Made by a program: the position numbers and the translations under genes
The notes under the pieces: generated by a model
Told to the model about the DNA's origin: nothing
Databases searched by the model: none
What the model saw: only the letters and a program-made list of their open reading frames with translations
DNA from: Apostichopus japonicus
Lineage: Eukaryota; Echinodermata; Holothuroidea; Aspidochirotida; Stichopodidae
Reading direction: 5' to 3'
DNA length: 64,000 nt
Assembly (NCBI RefSeq): GCF_037975245.1
Contig: NC_092579.1
Span: forward strand, 18,562,678 to 18,626,677
Part shown: positions 1-17,485 of the stretch, in pieces
Numbering within the stretch: position 1 is the stretch's first letter
Layout of the letters: each line of letters opens with the position of its first letter

Positions 1-2506
1 TTTTTCTTTCAGACATTTTAAGAGTAAACCTCTCTTACTCTATCCACTCAAGTGAAGATAATATATATTTGTACAAATGGCTTTCTCTCCTCAAAGGGTA
101 ACGCTCCTTGACTGTCCGCAGCAGCAGTCAAAGTTATCAAGTTTATTTATTTAACTGTTTACTGAACACTCAAAACTATATTTGACTACATAATGACTAG
201 AAAGGAAAGCCATTTTGGATTCCCTGACTATTCCACTCACGTGCGCATGGCATGTTTGAGGTAATCTATAGTAAACACCCTCTATGAAGTATGTCTTCAT
301 TGCATCTCCAAGTGTGATGAATTTATCCAGTAAATATGTCAACGGAAAACGGTACTTGACCTGACGTGTTTTTGCTTCTTTTTTTTCTATAGTAAACTTA
401 CCTAAATTCATATACATATGCATACACATACGCCTATACATATGCATATGTATACGCATACGCATATGCATATGCATATACATATGCATAAGCATATGCA
501 AATACATATGCATACGTGGCCTACGAGTATGTGTGCATGGTTAGACTCCCAAGTGTGTTGACAAGTTTGACATTTTAGACAACGGTCAAGAAACATTGAA
601 TATAGATGACCAAGCCAAGTCGTAAAGTACACACAATGTATACTGCAGGTATTATGTGATATTTGTTAATTTTTCGGACTTACAAACTAGATTATTCAAC
701 TTGATGAGAAAGTTTCAAATATAAAGAGACCACCACTAATGACATTTTAGTTGACAGAATCATGTATAGAGGAACCAAATACCCTAATCATTTTGGCAAC
801 ATTTGCATTCAATTCCTATGTGTATCGTTTTCGAGATTACAACATTCAAATTTGACACGTTTTTTGCAGTAAAGGTATAATAATGAAGTCCAAAACAGGT
901 GTGATGTCACAGACGCATATATAACAGATTGGGATTTGTTTTATGTTTTTATTCAAACCTTTCCCATTACAAGTTTGTAGTACTAGTGCATCCCAGTATG
1001 GATACACTATACCGTTATAGATAAATTGATGACTTCATATCCCATAATAGGTAAAATAAGAATCCATATTTCGATCCAAGGTCAAAAAATAAAGTAAAAG
1101 AATATAGGAAAAAATAAACCGTTTTTTGCCGTCAGTGTGCAACTATGACGTCACACCTGTTTGCGTCAAGTTCATTTTATGGTGACAAACTATGCTATAA
1201 TTATTAATATCTTGACAACCCTTGGTCGAAACTGGATGCAAAACTTTCCCCAGGATGTCAAGAATGTGTTTCCCTTGCATCATTCCAAAAATAAAATGTT
1301 CCCTGGACTAAACGTTTTAAGTACTGGTATGCAGATTCCAATTTCATGAGATTTTTTTTACTAGCCGAGGCCTGTGTACTATAAAATATACTATAGATTA
1401 TGCAAAACACATTGATAGAATTAACGACATCTATTGCGTTTGGTCTATATTTTATTAAACCTTCATTATATCTCTATCGTTTTGGCTGAAAGGATGACAT
1501 TAAAAAACAATGGTCGGATATCGCAACTGTTTTCGGAGGAGGGAGGAGGGGGGGGGGGGGGGAGGGGGAATGGACATTAGTTAACCAACAGTTATGGGAT
1601 AATATGCAGCACTTTTTGTTATGTTCCAACAATATACACAATTCCAACCTAAACTCAAGCTTAAGAAGACCATGTTTGTTATTTATTTTTAAATTGTATT
1701 TACAATTCAAATTTGGCCAGTGATGTCAATGAAGCGCTTGACTCAATTATTCTGCTTGGAATGACGTCAGCACATCACACACCTTTTCACGTAAAATATC
1801 TCAAAATGCTATTAACAGGTCGACTGAAAATAAAGTGTCAAAAAATTAGAAGGATTTGTAAATCGTTTATCAAGTTACTGCAGATGGTTGAATCGTTGGA
1901 TAGCATATATTTAATAGTTATCAGTGTTTTCCGCAAACTATGTTACTTAATCTGTTGAAGACATTTTCTCTGCTTTGCATCGTATAACTTTAATGTATAT
2001 CGTTATTGGTTTCTTTCCTACAACTACAGAAATAAGGCTTTCACTGACAGGTTATTTGATCACATAATTGTATTCGTATAACCGCATTTATATGCAGCGT
2101 AAATGAAACCGACAATAACGACATTAATTTTAAAACCGAGGTAAAGTGGCTTTCACACAAAAGCAACAAGATCTTTTTTTGTTTTTATAACCAGAGGTAG
2201 AGGCCAAATAAAACTTAAAAGTACATCAATATCTCGGATGAACCTTCTCTCTCTGACGTAGATTGCAAAATATTTGTCCTTGCAATACATAAAGTGTTTG
2301 ATCAGAGAGCTGTTATATGCTCCCAAATTTGATTCACTAGGGAGATGCTATTTAAAGCTCCTTGGATACAGATGCATGCATGTGATTGGTAGTTAAATCC
2401 AAAACCTCCTACAATGTGTTATCTCTTTTCCATTAATTTTATTTTATTTGTTGTGTTTTTTTTATGAGAATAACTGTTATTTTGTTACGGCGTAAATCTA
2501 AAAAGA
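1..2506. other. Non-coding stretch before the (GAT)n array
   Basis: No gene seen apart from the hexamer array. A 17-bp inverted pair containing ACAGGTGTGAYGTCA occurs at 892-910 and 1146-1162, perhaps the ends of an old repeat. A poly-G tract lies near 1548-1562. Short open frames have no recognisable protein features. Confidence 0.5.
410..513. repeat. CATATG/GCATAC hexamer-type minisatellite
   Basis: About 100 bp of 6-bp units alternating CATATG, CATACG and CATATA. One unit variant creates an octamer-like ATGCAAAT. Open frames on the minus strand (Met-His and Cys-Ile repeats) are repeat translations. Confidence 0.8.
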
Positions 2507-3070
<564 letters not shown>

Positions 3071-3531
3071 GGTTCACTTTTGTTACATATTTTTGTATGA
3101 GAAATTGGATACGTGGGACGACTCGACAAGTCGATCTTTCGATCATTCGACGAATCGAAAAATGACAAATGGCAAAGGTAATGACAACAAAAACGACAAT
3201 GTTGCGTACACGGAGCATCTGGGCTGAAAGTTGGCTTCGCATTTACTGCCCGACAACCTTACGTGTTATATCTATTAGGGTTTTTTTTTTGAGGAAAGAC
3301 CCTGAACCTGCAATGTTTTCACGCTGTTTTTATTCTGTTATAATAAGAAAAGAAAATTACTCTGACTTTTATTTTAGTACGTATTTCCTTCTTAGCGGTC
3401 TTCTAATGCCTTCTTGCTTTAGTATCCAATACTGGAGAGGTTAATTACTTCTGTTAAACTAACAATGCATTGCTCGCATTCCTCCCCCCATTGGTTGTGG
3501 CCTTCACTCTGGCGGGGTTCGCTTATATATA

Positions 3532-3563
<32 letters not shown>

Positions 3564-5534
3564 TTTCTTTCTCTTCTGTGCTATGTTATCAGTATTATTC
3601 TAAATATAAATAACACTCACTCGGCCAATTCCATTTGGTTTGCCTAAAGCAAATGAAGTCACTTTTTTTTACTTTTTCTTTTCTCCATCATCATTTCATA
3701 TCGATATTAAGTGTTTATTTTCGACCTACCTTGATATTTGTTTTCATTCTCTCTTAAATTGATTTAGCCTTAAGACAAATCAAGAGAGAGAGAGAAAGAT
3801 AGATAAATAAATAAATAAGAATCATACATTCAAACTTTTTCTGATATAGACTGCTTGCTAAAACTGTGTGAATTTATACCCTAAAGAGGATCTTATATAG
3901 TTACGTTACTTTCAATCCACTTTAGCTTGACAAGTTCGTAGGCTAATTGCCCAAACATGTCGAGACATTCCAAAGGAACGGGTTTGCTACATAAGAAAAG
4001 ACTGTGGAAGCGACCATTGGAACAGAGTACAAGCATTGACATATAAAATATGTCGTCATGAAGAGGGTTTCTATATACAATTTGAGATATGTCAATGACT
4101 ATAAGCAAACATGCAGCTAGCCGACATTTAAATGTTATTTGCAGTTGTGTTTTTTAGGCACAAAATATATCATGATGATAATGATATTATGATAAATCAA
4201 ATATATTAAAGACGATGATGATGATGACGACGACGACGATGATGACGATGGCGTTGATAACATATTCTCGAATAACCAATTGGAAGCTAGCCAACATGCA
4301 GCTCCAACTTCAGTTTCGCATTCAACCATGCATTCAGTGGATTGCTCCATGTGAACGCTATACCTCAACCAGTCTATGATCACATGATGGTAAAACAACT
4401 TCCGCCCAGAGCTATATGCACATTAGGCTAGGCCTAGGTCTATATGCATGAAAGTGTGGTAGGCTAGGCCTTAGTCTTTATATATTGTTTTAGAAACGAC
4501 ACGGCCATTTAATACCTGTTGCGACAATCAATGGCAAAAGCCAACATAATCAACTTTGCATGACAGGACGCTATACCGTTATTTTTTTCCTTCTATGCGG
4601 TAATATTAATCCATGAGATATCTTAAGCAAATCATAAAACGTCGCAATGATTTTCGTGACGTTTTGTATAACATATTCGTCAACTTGGCAATCGGACAAA
4701 ATTGTCAGCAAAGATCCCTGCCACTCTCATGCATATATCATGTGCGTGCGTGTTTTGATTCAATGGGTTTTATTTTACGATTAGACAGATTAGACACGGT
4801 GAACTAGTACATACTGACACCAATTCGAAGGTTTGAACTAAATCTTCATATTTGAGTTTGAAATGAGGCCGCCATTTCTCCAAGGTCAATACCTGTTACG
4901 TATTTAAATGACAGGAATGAACAATATATTGTCTTTGCCTGAGGGAACAGGTATACCGTACACAATGAATATGCAAGTAAGCCGACTTAAAACGAAAAGT
5001 GCGGTTTGCGTGGGCTTTTATAGTATTATATCATTCAACGTGTTTCTCCATGCACAGCATAGTTTGTATACAGCACAGAAAAGTTACTGTGTAGTTACAA
5101 GAGACAATAAAGCGCAGTAAAAAATACATACCAAAGATACAGTTCAGTCACTTACAATATTAAATTATATAAAGTTGTGAAAAGAGAACACCCTAAAACC
5201 ACTATAAGGTGCTTATCTAGTAGTGAGGTTACAAACATATATAGGTATAGAAGAATGACGAGAGAGAGGTAGGGGGGGGGTTGAGAGATGGGGCGGGGGA
5301 GAGTAAATAATGAAAACCAGCCCACCCACAAACTACACAAGTACACGGGATGATGAAATGTCATCTGTAGTAAAGTAGGGTAGAATGATAACCAACGATG
5401 GCAGAGCCACATAACGTAGAACAAATTGATATCGCTTATAAACCTTGTATGAACTTATGAAAGGTGAGCCCTCGAGAAAAAACATACATAATCGATAGCC
5501 TTTAATCCATAATCTAAACGTGCTAATAACAACA
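3071..5534. other. Non-coding stretch
   Basis: No gene recognised. Contains a short (TA)n tract at 3536-3563, a GAGA-rich tract near 3785-3796 and a small GAT/GAC tract at 4212-4255. Confidence 0.5.
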
Positions 5535-5830
5535 TAGAGCGTGGTGGCCAATTGGCTAAGGCGTCGGACTCGTGATCCAAGGATTGCTGGTTCGATTCCT
5601 GCCTAGTTCATTGCGTTGTGTACTTGGGCAAGATGCTTTATCTCACTTGCCTCTCTCAACCCAGGGGTTAAATGGGTACCTGTGAGGTAACTTGTCATTG
5701 GGCGCAGTGTATAACTGCTGCCGACTGGAGGGATTGTCTCTGGGACAGGTTATCATCGACCTGGGGTAATATAACGTCTGTAAAGCGCTTTGAGACCTAT
5801 CGTTGGTGTAAAGCGCTATATAAAATATAT
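5535..5830 (+). repeat. tRNA-derived SINE
   Basis: A pol III-type head with A box (GGCCAATTGGCTAAGGCG) and B box (GGTTCGATTCC), spacing as in a tRNA, followed by a roughly 200-bp body. The tail has paired motifs TGTAAAGCGCTTTGAGAC and GTAAAGCGCTATATAAA, typical of SINE tails shared with LINEs, and ends in (TA)n. The acceptor and anticodon stems are imperfect, so it is not a tRNA gene. Confidence 0.85.
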
Positions 5831-8800
5831 ATATATAAAAAATAAAAAAATAAAACATTGTATAACTCCTTATCGATTTACCCAATCACAGACAAATTTT
5901 CCCCCCGCCTATTTAAGGTATTGTTTCTTGTTTCAATGATTTGTAAAATTTATGGTGATACTGAGTTTCATCATTACAGTTGCGCAATTTTTATCAACCA
6001 AATAAATGCATTATGTTTTAATGTATTCATATAGCCTTTCTTTAATGTTCGAGTATATAATACCTCCAAATTACGGTAAATTTCGACGCAGAAAAAAAGC
6101 AGCAGATTGGCGGAACCGATATAGAGCCTTTGTACACAACTCCCTGTATTAAAGGGCTACCGTTGGACATGCTTGACAAACTTAGTCATCGAGATAGGCT
6201 GTTCGTGTTATTAATCATTTTCAATTATTTTCTCAATTCAGGGCCTTATAGATTTGTGTCAATTTCCTCAAGGGTATATAGCGAATCTTTTAACGATTGC
6301 TTTTTACTGGGCTAAATAATTAGAAATGAAAGAAAGAGAGCAACATTGGTACCTCTTTCTCGCGAAACTGTCAATTTTCTAGACAAAATGAGGCAATCGA
6401 ACACGTTTATGTCTAGATAGGTTAAATTTAGAAGTTGCCTCAGCCGTATACAGTTTATAACTGAGTATCTAAAGTAGATGACCTCTTCGCATTGTTTAAT
6501 AGACTAACCGTGCCCCAACAAGATTTTGTATTCCTCGGAAGCTGTTGTGTTGCAGCTTTTAATTATTACACATATTCTGGTATTTGAGAGACAGGATACG
6601 TTGATCCGATTTTCTGACGAGAACAGAGCAGAAAACTGCTGAGAAGCTTCTCGTTGGACTGGGGAAATGCATGCATAACTCTTGGTTTCAGAATCGTGGT
6701 ATTGGTTTATTGAAATTAGTCGATGATGGTCTTACATAATATGAAACACAGGGGGTAAGAGCCGGGGTCACTGGGGGCACGTGCCCCCCTCCCCACTTTT
6801 TCCCAAAATAGCAAATGTGCCCTACTGGGCAAATAAAATGTGCCCCTTTGATGAAGAACTGTCTTTTGGATATCTTAAGCCTTTGTTAAATTTAATATTT
6901 TATTTTAATTATTTATTTTTAGTCTGTACATGCTATTTCTATAATGGCATCCCATATCTTTTTGTAGCACGGTTAACAATAAACAATCTCAATAAATATT
7001 ATTGATAGGCATACTAACACATCATATATATTTGCAACGAATTCCACGTACATTATTATAATCCGCTCGCGAGAAACATTGACATATGACATTTACAGGA
7101 AAGACAAGATAACAAACTTGAATTTTTTACGTGTTGTTTCACCTGCAATATTAAAGTAGACTATCACAGGTATAGGGAGTTACATGACAATTATTCAAAG
7201 TAAACATATTTCATAGCTATCGCAAGTAGAAGTTACATGAAAATTATTCATAGAATATATAATAGTCAATATCTGTCGCAATTATTATCCAAGGTACCGA
7301 GAGTCGAATTAGCTTACGCAAGCGAAATCTAGACAGATCCGTGTATCAATAATATAACTTATTTTTTATTTCGAAAAGCGAAATTAAACGCCCAAAACTA
7401 TGTATTGTTTTATTGTATTATGTTGTGTCAGACAATATGTAGATGTTCATATTTAGTTTACTTCAATTATTGATATGTTCGCGTCGGTTATTTTAGATCT
7501 AAACTACTTCCTACAAATTAAAAGTAAGTATCAAAAATTTGCCATCCAGGGATTTTACCTAATTGTCATGTTATAACAAATATTTTCAATATACGAGTGT
7601 ACATATGTTCATATTCATATTGGAACTAAACAATACACTCTGATAGTTACGTTTATTTAGAAACATGGCATCTTTTATTTCAAAACGGTCTCCGAAATGA
7701 TACACTCACATTACGTCATACTACATAAGCATGGGGTCTTGAAAATATTCTTCAGATATGTCGGTTTGATTAACGATTGCTAAAAATTGTAACCCGATAT
7801 AACAAAACCAATAACAATCCCCCAAAAAAACATGTGAGACAAATTAAAACTTCAATGACAATGTATAACAACAGAGAGATTATATTTATGATAAGAATTT
7901 TGACTTTCCAATAAACAGCATGATGAATAGTTGAAACGAAAGCTGCTAAGCATTATGGTATAGCTTAGTCTATAATCCATATCTATATACGTAAAGAACT
8001 TGCGTCATAAGAACAAGTACATTGATCTTCCTGATAAAAAAAAGAAGGCACAGTATAGGCGAAGAAATATGTTGACGCGCTTCATGCATGCATTATTAAT
8101 TTTTGCGCCGAGAAATACAGTGATAAGGGAGAACTCTACCTACTTCGCTTCAGAAATGTATGGCACATTATTTCACATCATGTTGACTTTTGGTGTGCTC
8201 GTCGCGATCATGCCATTTCGATTTAAATATTTTGGTCGTCTCATGGCAGCACAGTGATTCTTAAAATGGGGGTGTCGATCATCAATCCTCCCCCCCCCCC
8301 CTCCCGTCTCAAACCGCCTTTCCCCTCCTTCCTCCTCACCAACCTTTTGTATAAAAAAAAGTACAAAACGATTAAAGTTTAAAAAAAAAATTACAGTCTT
8401 GTACGAAGGTAATGCTTTCTCACACGAATTTATAACAGCGAACAGTAGGTCATTGGTAACACTTCAAACACACATACCTAAGAATGTACAATGCAAACAG
8501 TCGGTCCGGGTCAATACAGTGCGCCACATTTACGCCCCCCTCCCCTCTCTTCTCCATATACAAGTTACCAGACAAGTGCCCATTTATTCATCTGAGTGAA
8601 GAGAGGCAATGGAGATGAATTTCCTCGTAGGTCGTGGCTCAGTTCTCCCTGAAGATCCTATAGTCGTGGGCCTAAAACTTTGCGGACCGCGTTTCTGTGC
8701 ATTGATCTTTGAAAGAATTCTTTGAATCCGAGAGGGTGCGGGTTTATACATATCCGGGGAAAAAGCCAAGTAAATGACATTAATTCATCATTGTATAGCA

Positions 8801-9633
8801 TATAGATCTTAAAATAAATGACATGTATTTGCAACGTAAGCCCATGTAAAATGACTTGTTATATAAGCCTGTATTTTTGGATTAGATAACCTTAGATATA
8901 TTACGACGCACGAGTAAACTGGCAACCTTTCACGCTTGGTCGTATGTTGTCATTATTCAGTATATAGTGCAACCTTCGACGTAGTTATTTCCGTTGAGCC
9001 AGCACTCCCCCCCCCCCCCCCCCACCGCTATGAATGTCACTTAAGATTACAGGACGTCAGTTTTAGAAAGGTGCGATAAAGAAAAAAGGCAAATTAAAAC
9101 AAAATCCAGTTGTCACTGAAAACTCATCCGCCGCTCGTTAAAACAAAGTAGTCTCCCGCCGTTGTTTGTACGCTGTATATAGTGTCTACCGGTCATGCCA
9201 CAAAGAATTTTATCACTTTGATTGACAAACAATTCTAAATTTTGCTCTAGGAAATTGAATTAAGTGGTTTCGCAACCAAGTAAGAGGAACTGCCAGGTGA
9301 TGTCTTCTTATAAAGTATATTGACAGCTCTCTGGTTATAATGCCTTGTGCGGTTTTATATTCCTTTGCCGAGCTTTCCCAGGATAAAATCAAATCATATG
9401 GTAACTGGTAAGAAAGCCGATAAACAACGCGTATGTGTACAGTATTATTGTAACTTGGTAGTTTCAGAGATTATGTTTAAAAGAGACACACACAGGTGCA
9501 AGATATTCCTTTTTTTATATCTTGTTTCTTTGCCTTTTTATTTTACCTATCAGTTTATGCTTGGACAATGAGTAAGTATATGCATAGATAGACGGTCAGT
9601 TGTATATTCACTTGTGTTTACAAAGCATGTCGG
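5831..9633. other. Non-coding stretch
   Basis: No gene recognised. Poly-C tracts at about 8287-8300 and 9007-9023. The only structured piece is the transposon-like fragment at 6749. Confidence 0.5.
6749..6990 (+). mobile_element. Fragment related to the 37171 hAT-type element (left end only)
   Basis: CACTGGGGGCACGTGCCCCC followed by AAATGTGCCC repeats matches the left end of the element at 37171-38223. No right terminus or target duplication was found; the right limit is approximate. Confidence 0.5.
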
Positions 9634-9746
9634 GTCGGTAACCGCACAGCTTGTTTTACAACCGGTCAACCGGTAACCGTACAACCGGTCAACCGGTAAC
9701 CGGTCAACCGGTAACCGTACAGCCTATGTTTTACAACCGGTCAACG
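9634..9746. repeat. ACCGGT palindromic tandem cluster
   Basis: Repeated AACCGGTCAACCGGTAACC units, with the flanking phrase TTTTACAACCGGTCAAC on both sides of the core. ACCGGT occurs about seven times in roughly 110 bp. Confidence 0.85.
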
Positions 9747-12105
9747 GAGGATGGTTTCTGCATCTTTATGTCAAAACCACATTCTGCTACATACACCTAT
9801 ATTAGACGAAAATGCTAAAAAATATATATAAAAAAATTAAATTAAAAAAATTGGAATGAATGATATCACCACGACAATTCAGCTGAAAATGAGTTTGTTT
9901 TTCTTTCCTTTGTAATATTGATTTCACTTATACTCATAAAAGAGAAATAATTTTCCACAAAAAAAAACGTACATTTTGTTGAGACTGTAATCTACGGTCT
10001 TTCCATCTGTTATGACTTTCTAAATTAAAGGGATTCCAAATTTGAGATAAACTGTTGAATTGGAAGCCACCTGACGTGTAAGTTGTAATCCATAAGCCCC
10101 TGAAGGTTTCTCCTACATTTGTGGTCGCTTAGGCGTCGTACAAATAACTGTTTATTATTATCTTATTTATGAACGAACTCGTGGTAGAAATGATATAGTC
10201 TTAGTAGAGATTTTTAATATAAGATATGATTGCATCCCTGATAAAAAGAAGATATTACTCTTTAGCTGAAACCTTTCGTCCACCTACTCTGCTGGCTTTA
10301 TTCCAACCCCCTATCCTTAGAACCGCTTCTTCCTGGATCTCCTAAAATTCCTATAAATTCAAAGTTCTATTGATTAACAAGGACTGAACCCCAAATGTAA
10401 AAGCAAAAATAAGCGGATAAAGAAGGTGTTAAGAATTCAGCGCAAATAATAGTGGGCGGAATATGATCTTGCATAATAATATCTGTAATGTGTGTGTGTA
10501 TGCTTTGACATGAGGAACTATGTCACCCAGGGACAGTGTGTAGTTTCATCGTCTGACGATGACGTCATAATTCACTAGCACTTAGCTTGGTCATTTCTAT
10601 AGTCTTGTGTTGATTCAAGCTGACAAAGTTACCATTATGTAGTTATAACTGATCAATCCAATTTCCAGATGAGTGTTAAATGCTCGCAGAAAAAACACAT
10701 TTGGACCTCGACGAATTATTGCTGCTTCAGTTAATGCTATAAAGGAGAATATGTTTAGTATGATTTATTCCCGTTACCGCACATTTCTTTTCTTGTTAAA
10801 TATTGATTGATTTCTGTTAAACAAACAAGTAAAAATTGTGTCTGAAACAGTAAAGAAATGTATGAAAAACGTTCAGGTGCCTTCAAGATGTTAAGATATT
10901 TTTGTAAATAATTTATTTAAAAAAAATACAACTAGATGACAAATTCTGTGAAGTTAGAATATAAAGTGAGAAATTCAACATTTTTCTGCAAGATTTTTAA
11001 ACGATTATTGATCAAATGTCAGCAATTTATCAATTCGCAGTGACATGATAAATGAAGTCAGTGACATCAACAGTTTGCAAGAAAATGTCATTATTCCAAC
11101 ATTTTTCAGCAGCAAAAATTACAGAAGAATAGCTTAACATTTTGACGTCACATTATAATTTTTCCATACAAAATGCATTATTACCATTTTTCAAAGCTCG
11201 ATTAACTTTGTTTCTAGAAATAGACCGTCTTAATTCCAAAGAAATCATTCGTGCATGGAGAATCTGATCGTTGACACTATTATTTGGGGCCGTTTTCCAG
11301 TTCAGCTAGAAAATATTCTCTTTTTTTTTCTATTTTTTAGAAAAAAAATTCTAAAATTTTCTGCAAATTCTATTTTTTCATTTAATTTTTTTTTTCAATA
11401 GAGGAGAGAATATATATCACATTTAAGAAATAAGGCTTTCTAGATCGAACAAACTTTAAGCACAAATTTCCCAGCGAATTTCTTCTCAGTGGGAACCTCA
11501 GTATATTGTTACTCTTGTATTGTTGCTCTTGTATTTGTTCATGTATTTTAACGAAACTTGTTACAAAGAATTTGGAGAAAAAAAATTGGACTTTTTTGGG
11601 ATGCTGCAAGCAGTGTGATTTTTAATCTGATAGAAATGGAACTTGGCAATGCGAGCGATGGGGATGGGGGTGTCCTTGAATGGACCTTCACGGGAGATGA
11701 TCGATATTAATATTTATAGCGGGAGAGAGCAAACGTTGGTGTATTGGAATGATAACTCTGAAAAGAGGATAAAGCGGTTACGTTCGTGTCCACGTTTTGC
11801 CGTTATCCTCACATGTTTAGTTTATGTTGATTTATTGTGTTTACGCTTCGTGAAATGGTTGCTACCAATTTTCATTTTGAAACTCTTTACTAATGTTCCA
11901 TTTGTTGTTTTATTGTTGGTACCATACCTTTTGACTGCTTCCTATACGCTACCCTAATTATGATGTGTATAAAATGGCCTTAATCTGCGTTAAAAGCAGT
12001 TAAATAATTGAAAAAAGGATGTTATCTTTAAGCTGCTTATGCGTGGGATTGTTTACGTAATCCGGCAACACACGACTCAACATATGAACAGTTAAAGGTA
12101 TCTTA
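9747..12105. other. Non-coding stretch
   Basis: No gene recognised; A/T-rich with homopolymer runs near 11325-11400. Two exact TGACGTCA palindromes at 10560 and 11153. The open frame at 11643-11957 (hydrophobic C-terminal half) has no recognisable family and no supporting context. Confidence 0.5.

Positions 12106-14427
<2,322 letters not shown>

Positions 14428-14477
<50 letters not shown>
14428..14477. repeat. (TA)n microsatellite
   Basis: TA repeats directly abutting the left arm of the foldback element. Confidence 0.95.
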
Positions 14478-14479
<2 letters not shown>

Positions 14480-14753
14480 TAGATATAAATAATGTACACT
14501 CGTACACAGTTTGCGCTATTACTCGAGTTTCATGCTTCTTCGCAATCGTCGACACTTTGACAAAAGCTCAGTTCTTTTGTTCAGCAGATTTTGGTTTCTG
14601 TGTCAAAGTGTCGACACAGAAAAAAGCGGAAAACATGACAGCACCACGCTACAGCCAGACAACCTGATCATTAGCTATCTGACGATTGTGAAGAAGCATG
14701 AAACTCGAGTAATAGCGCAAACTTTGTACGAGTGTACATTATTTATATCTATC
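14478..14753. mobile_element. Foldback/MITE-like element with nested inverted repeats
   Basis: Arms of 73 bp (14478-14550 and 14681-14753) are inverted copies with two mismatches, starting GATAGATATAAATAATGTAC. Inside, a second perfect 15-bp inverted pair, GTCGACACTTTGACA (14548-14562) and its complement (14601-14615), overlaps the end of the left arm. No transposase fits in 276 bp. It lies between two TA arrays, so a TA target duplication cannot be told from background; the superfamily is undetermined. Confidence 0.8.
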
Positions 14754-14809
14754 CAGCTCTATACCCAGGTATATTGAGCACTCTTCACCTGGAATTAATG
14801 TCATTTATC

Positions 14810-15539
<730 letters not shown>

Positions 15540-16135
15540 CTATCTTCACTACTCAATGGCTCCACTACCCACTGGCCATAGATTTCTGATGTACGTTGGA
15601 TATGCTGTCCACTGGTTGCAGTATATTGTCCAATGACTAAATTGTTCACAGGTTAAGTTCATAGGTTACACTGTTCAATGGCTACATTGTTCCTATGACT
15701 ATAGTTTCCAATGGCTAAATTATTCACTGGTTACACTGCCCAATAGTTACATTGTTCAAGGACTATATTGTCCAAAAGCTAAATTTTTCACAGGTTATGT
15801 TCACAGGCTACACTGTTCAATTCTACATTGTTCAATGACTATAGTGTTCAATGGCTAATTGTTCACTGGTTACACTGTCCAAGAGCTACAATGTCTAAGG
15901 ACTATATTGTCCAATGGCTAAATTGTTCACAGGTTATGTTCATAGGTTACACTGGTCAATGGCTACATTGTTCAATGACTATAGTGTTCAATGGCTAAAT
16001 TTTTCACTGGTTACACTGTCCAAGAGCTACATTGTTCAAGGACTATATTGTTCAATGGCTAAATTATCCACAGGTTATATTCACAGGTTACACATTTCCA
16101 TGGCTCTCCGGGCTCTCAATCCCCCTATATCTCTA
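15540..16135. repeat. Minisatellite with about 140-bp higher-order period
   Basis: Variants of a 14-18-bp unit (TTCAATGGCTAAATTG, TTCACTGGTTACACTG, CACAGGTTATGTTCA) recur in the same order. The landmark CACAGGTTA recurs near 15647, 15788, 15929 and 16070, about 140-141 bp apart, giving about four higher-order copies. Confidence 0.85.
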
Positions 16136-16564
16136 CATTGGTAACTGGCTATACGCAGGCTGTTCGATTGATGCACTGTTCATTGGCGATCAAAACATTT
16201 TTTCACAAGGCAATGACTTCGACCCAAATTTCTCTCAAATAGGACAATGAATAATCAATGGTGGTTTACGAGGACTAAGTCTTTTATTAAGATTCTGATG
16301 AGCGTTTAATTTAATTTCACGTATACGTTACCTCGATATGTATTGCCTCTAAACATATCCTACATTATCCTATATGTATGTATAGATAAACACCGTCTTA
16401 CGAGGGTTGTTTATAATCAAATTTCCATACGATTTATCGGTTCCACAGACACTGAGTTTGTCTCTTCAACTCTAAATTATGTAATGTGTATATTGAGGTA
16501 ACCCATATCCCTTATAAGTAACTGTCGATGCGGTTTTATCTTGTAGTTTAAACACTTTGGTTTG
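16136..16564. other. Non-coding stretch
   Basis: No gene or structured repeat seen. Confidence 0.4.
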
Positions 16565-16691
16565 TTGAATGATATATATATATATATATATTCGAAATAT
16601 ACATATAAATATATATATATCTTTATTCGAAATATACATATAAATATATATATATATCTATATTCGAAATATACATATAAATATATATATA
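16565..16691. repeat. AT-rich tandem repeat, about 45-bp unit, three copies
   Basis: Three copies of a unit carrying ATTCGAAATATACATATAAA separated by TA tracts. Confidence 0.85.
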
Positions 16692-16703
16692 GGCCTATAT
16701 AGA

Positions 16704-17023
16704 CTGCATAAGATTCAGAACGCGGCTGCTCGAATTGTTCACAGGGCGACTATACTGCTATTTCTCCAATACTGAAAGATCTTGCAGCTCGAGCTGCATT
16801 GGTTACCTATAAATATACGCATAGATTATAAAAACACCATTTTGGCCTTCCCATGCTACTAAATTTAATACCCTTGGTCACTTATGTGATATCTTGCATC
16901 ATCAAACTAAAACTAGGCCTTCTAGATCACAATATCTCAAACGACTTAATGATCCAGTGTCTCGTTTGAAAACGATGGGGAACCGCAGCGGAATCGTAGA
17001 TATTGGGTCTCTAAACTCACTTG
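16704..17023 (+). pseudogene. CR1/L2-like non-LTR retrotransposon ORF2, C-terminal fragment (decayed)
   Basis: Translation gives LHKIQNAAARIVHRAT, then LHWLPINIRIDYKN, then after frame changes RPSRSQYLKR and SRLKTMGNRS. This is the conserved run IQNAAARLV / LHWLPVxxRIxYK / SRLKTYGDR found C-terminal to the reverse transcriptase in CR1/L2-type LINEs. At least two stops and a frameshift make it non-functional. Confidence 0.85.
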
Positions 17024-17136
17024 ATTAGTTTCAGCATCATCTTAATACTAATCTTTCATCACATTGTTATTAGATGATTTGTTTTCATCATTACATGTAA
17101 AGCAAATTGAGCGACTTTTATTGGAGTCTGCGCTAT

Positions 17137-17485
<349 letters not shown>

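Noticed and set aside
892-1162. Transposon bounded by the ACAGGTGTGAYGTCA inverted pair
   Set aside because: Only about 17 bp are inverted; no target duplication or second copy was found in the window.
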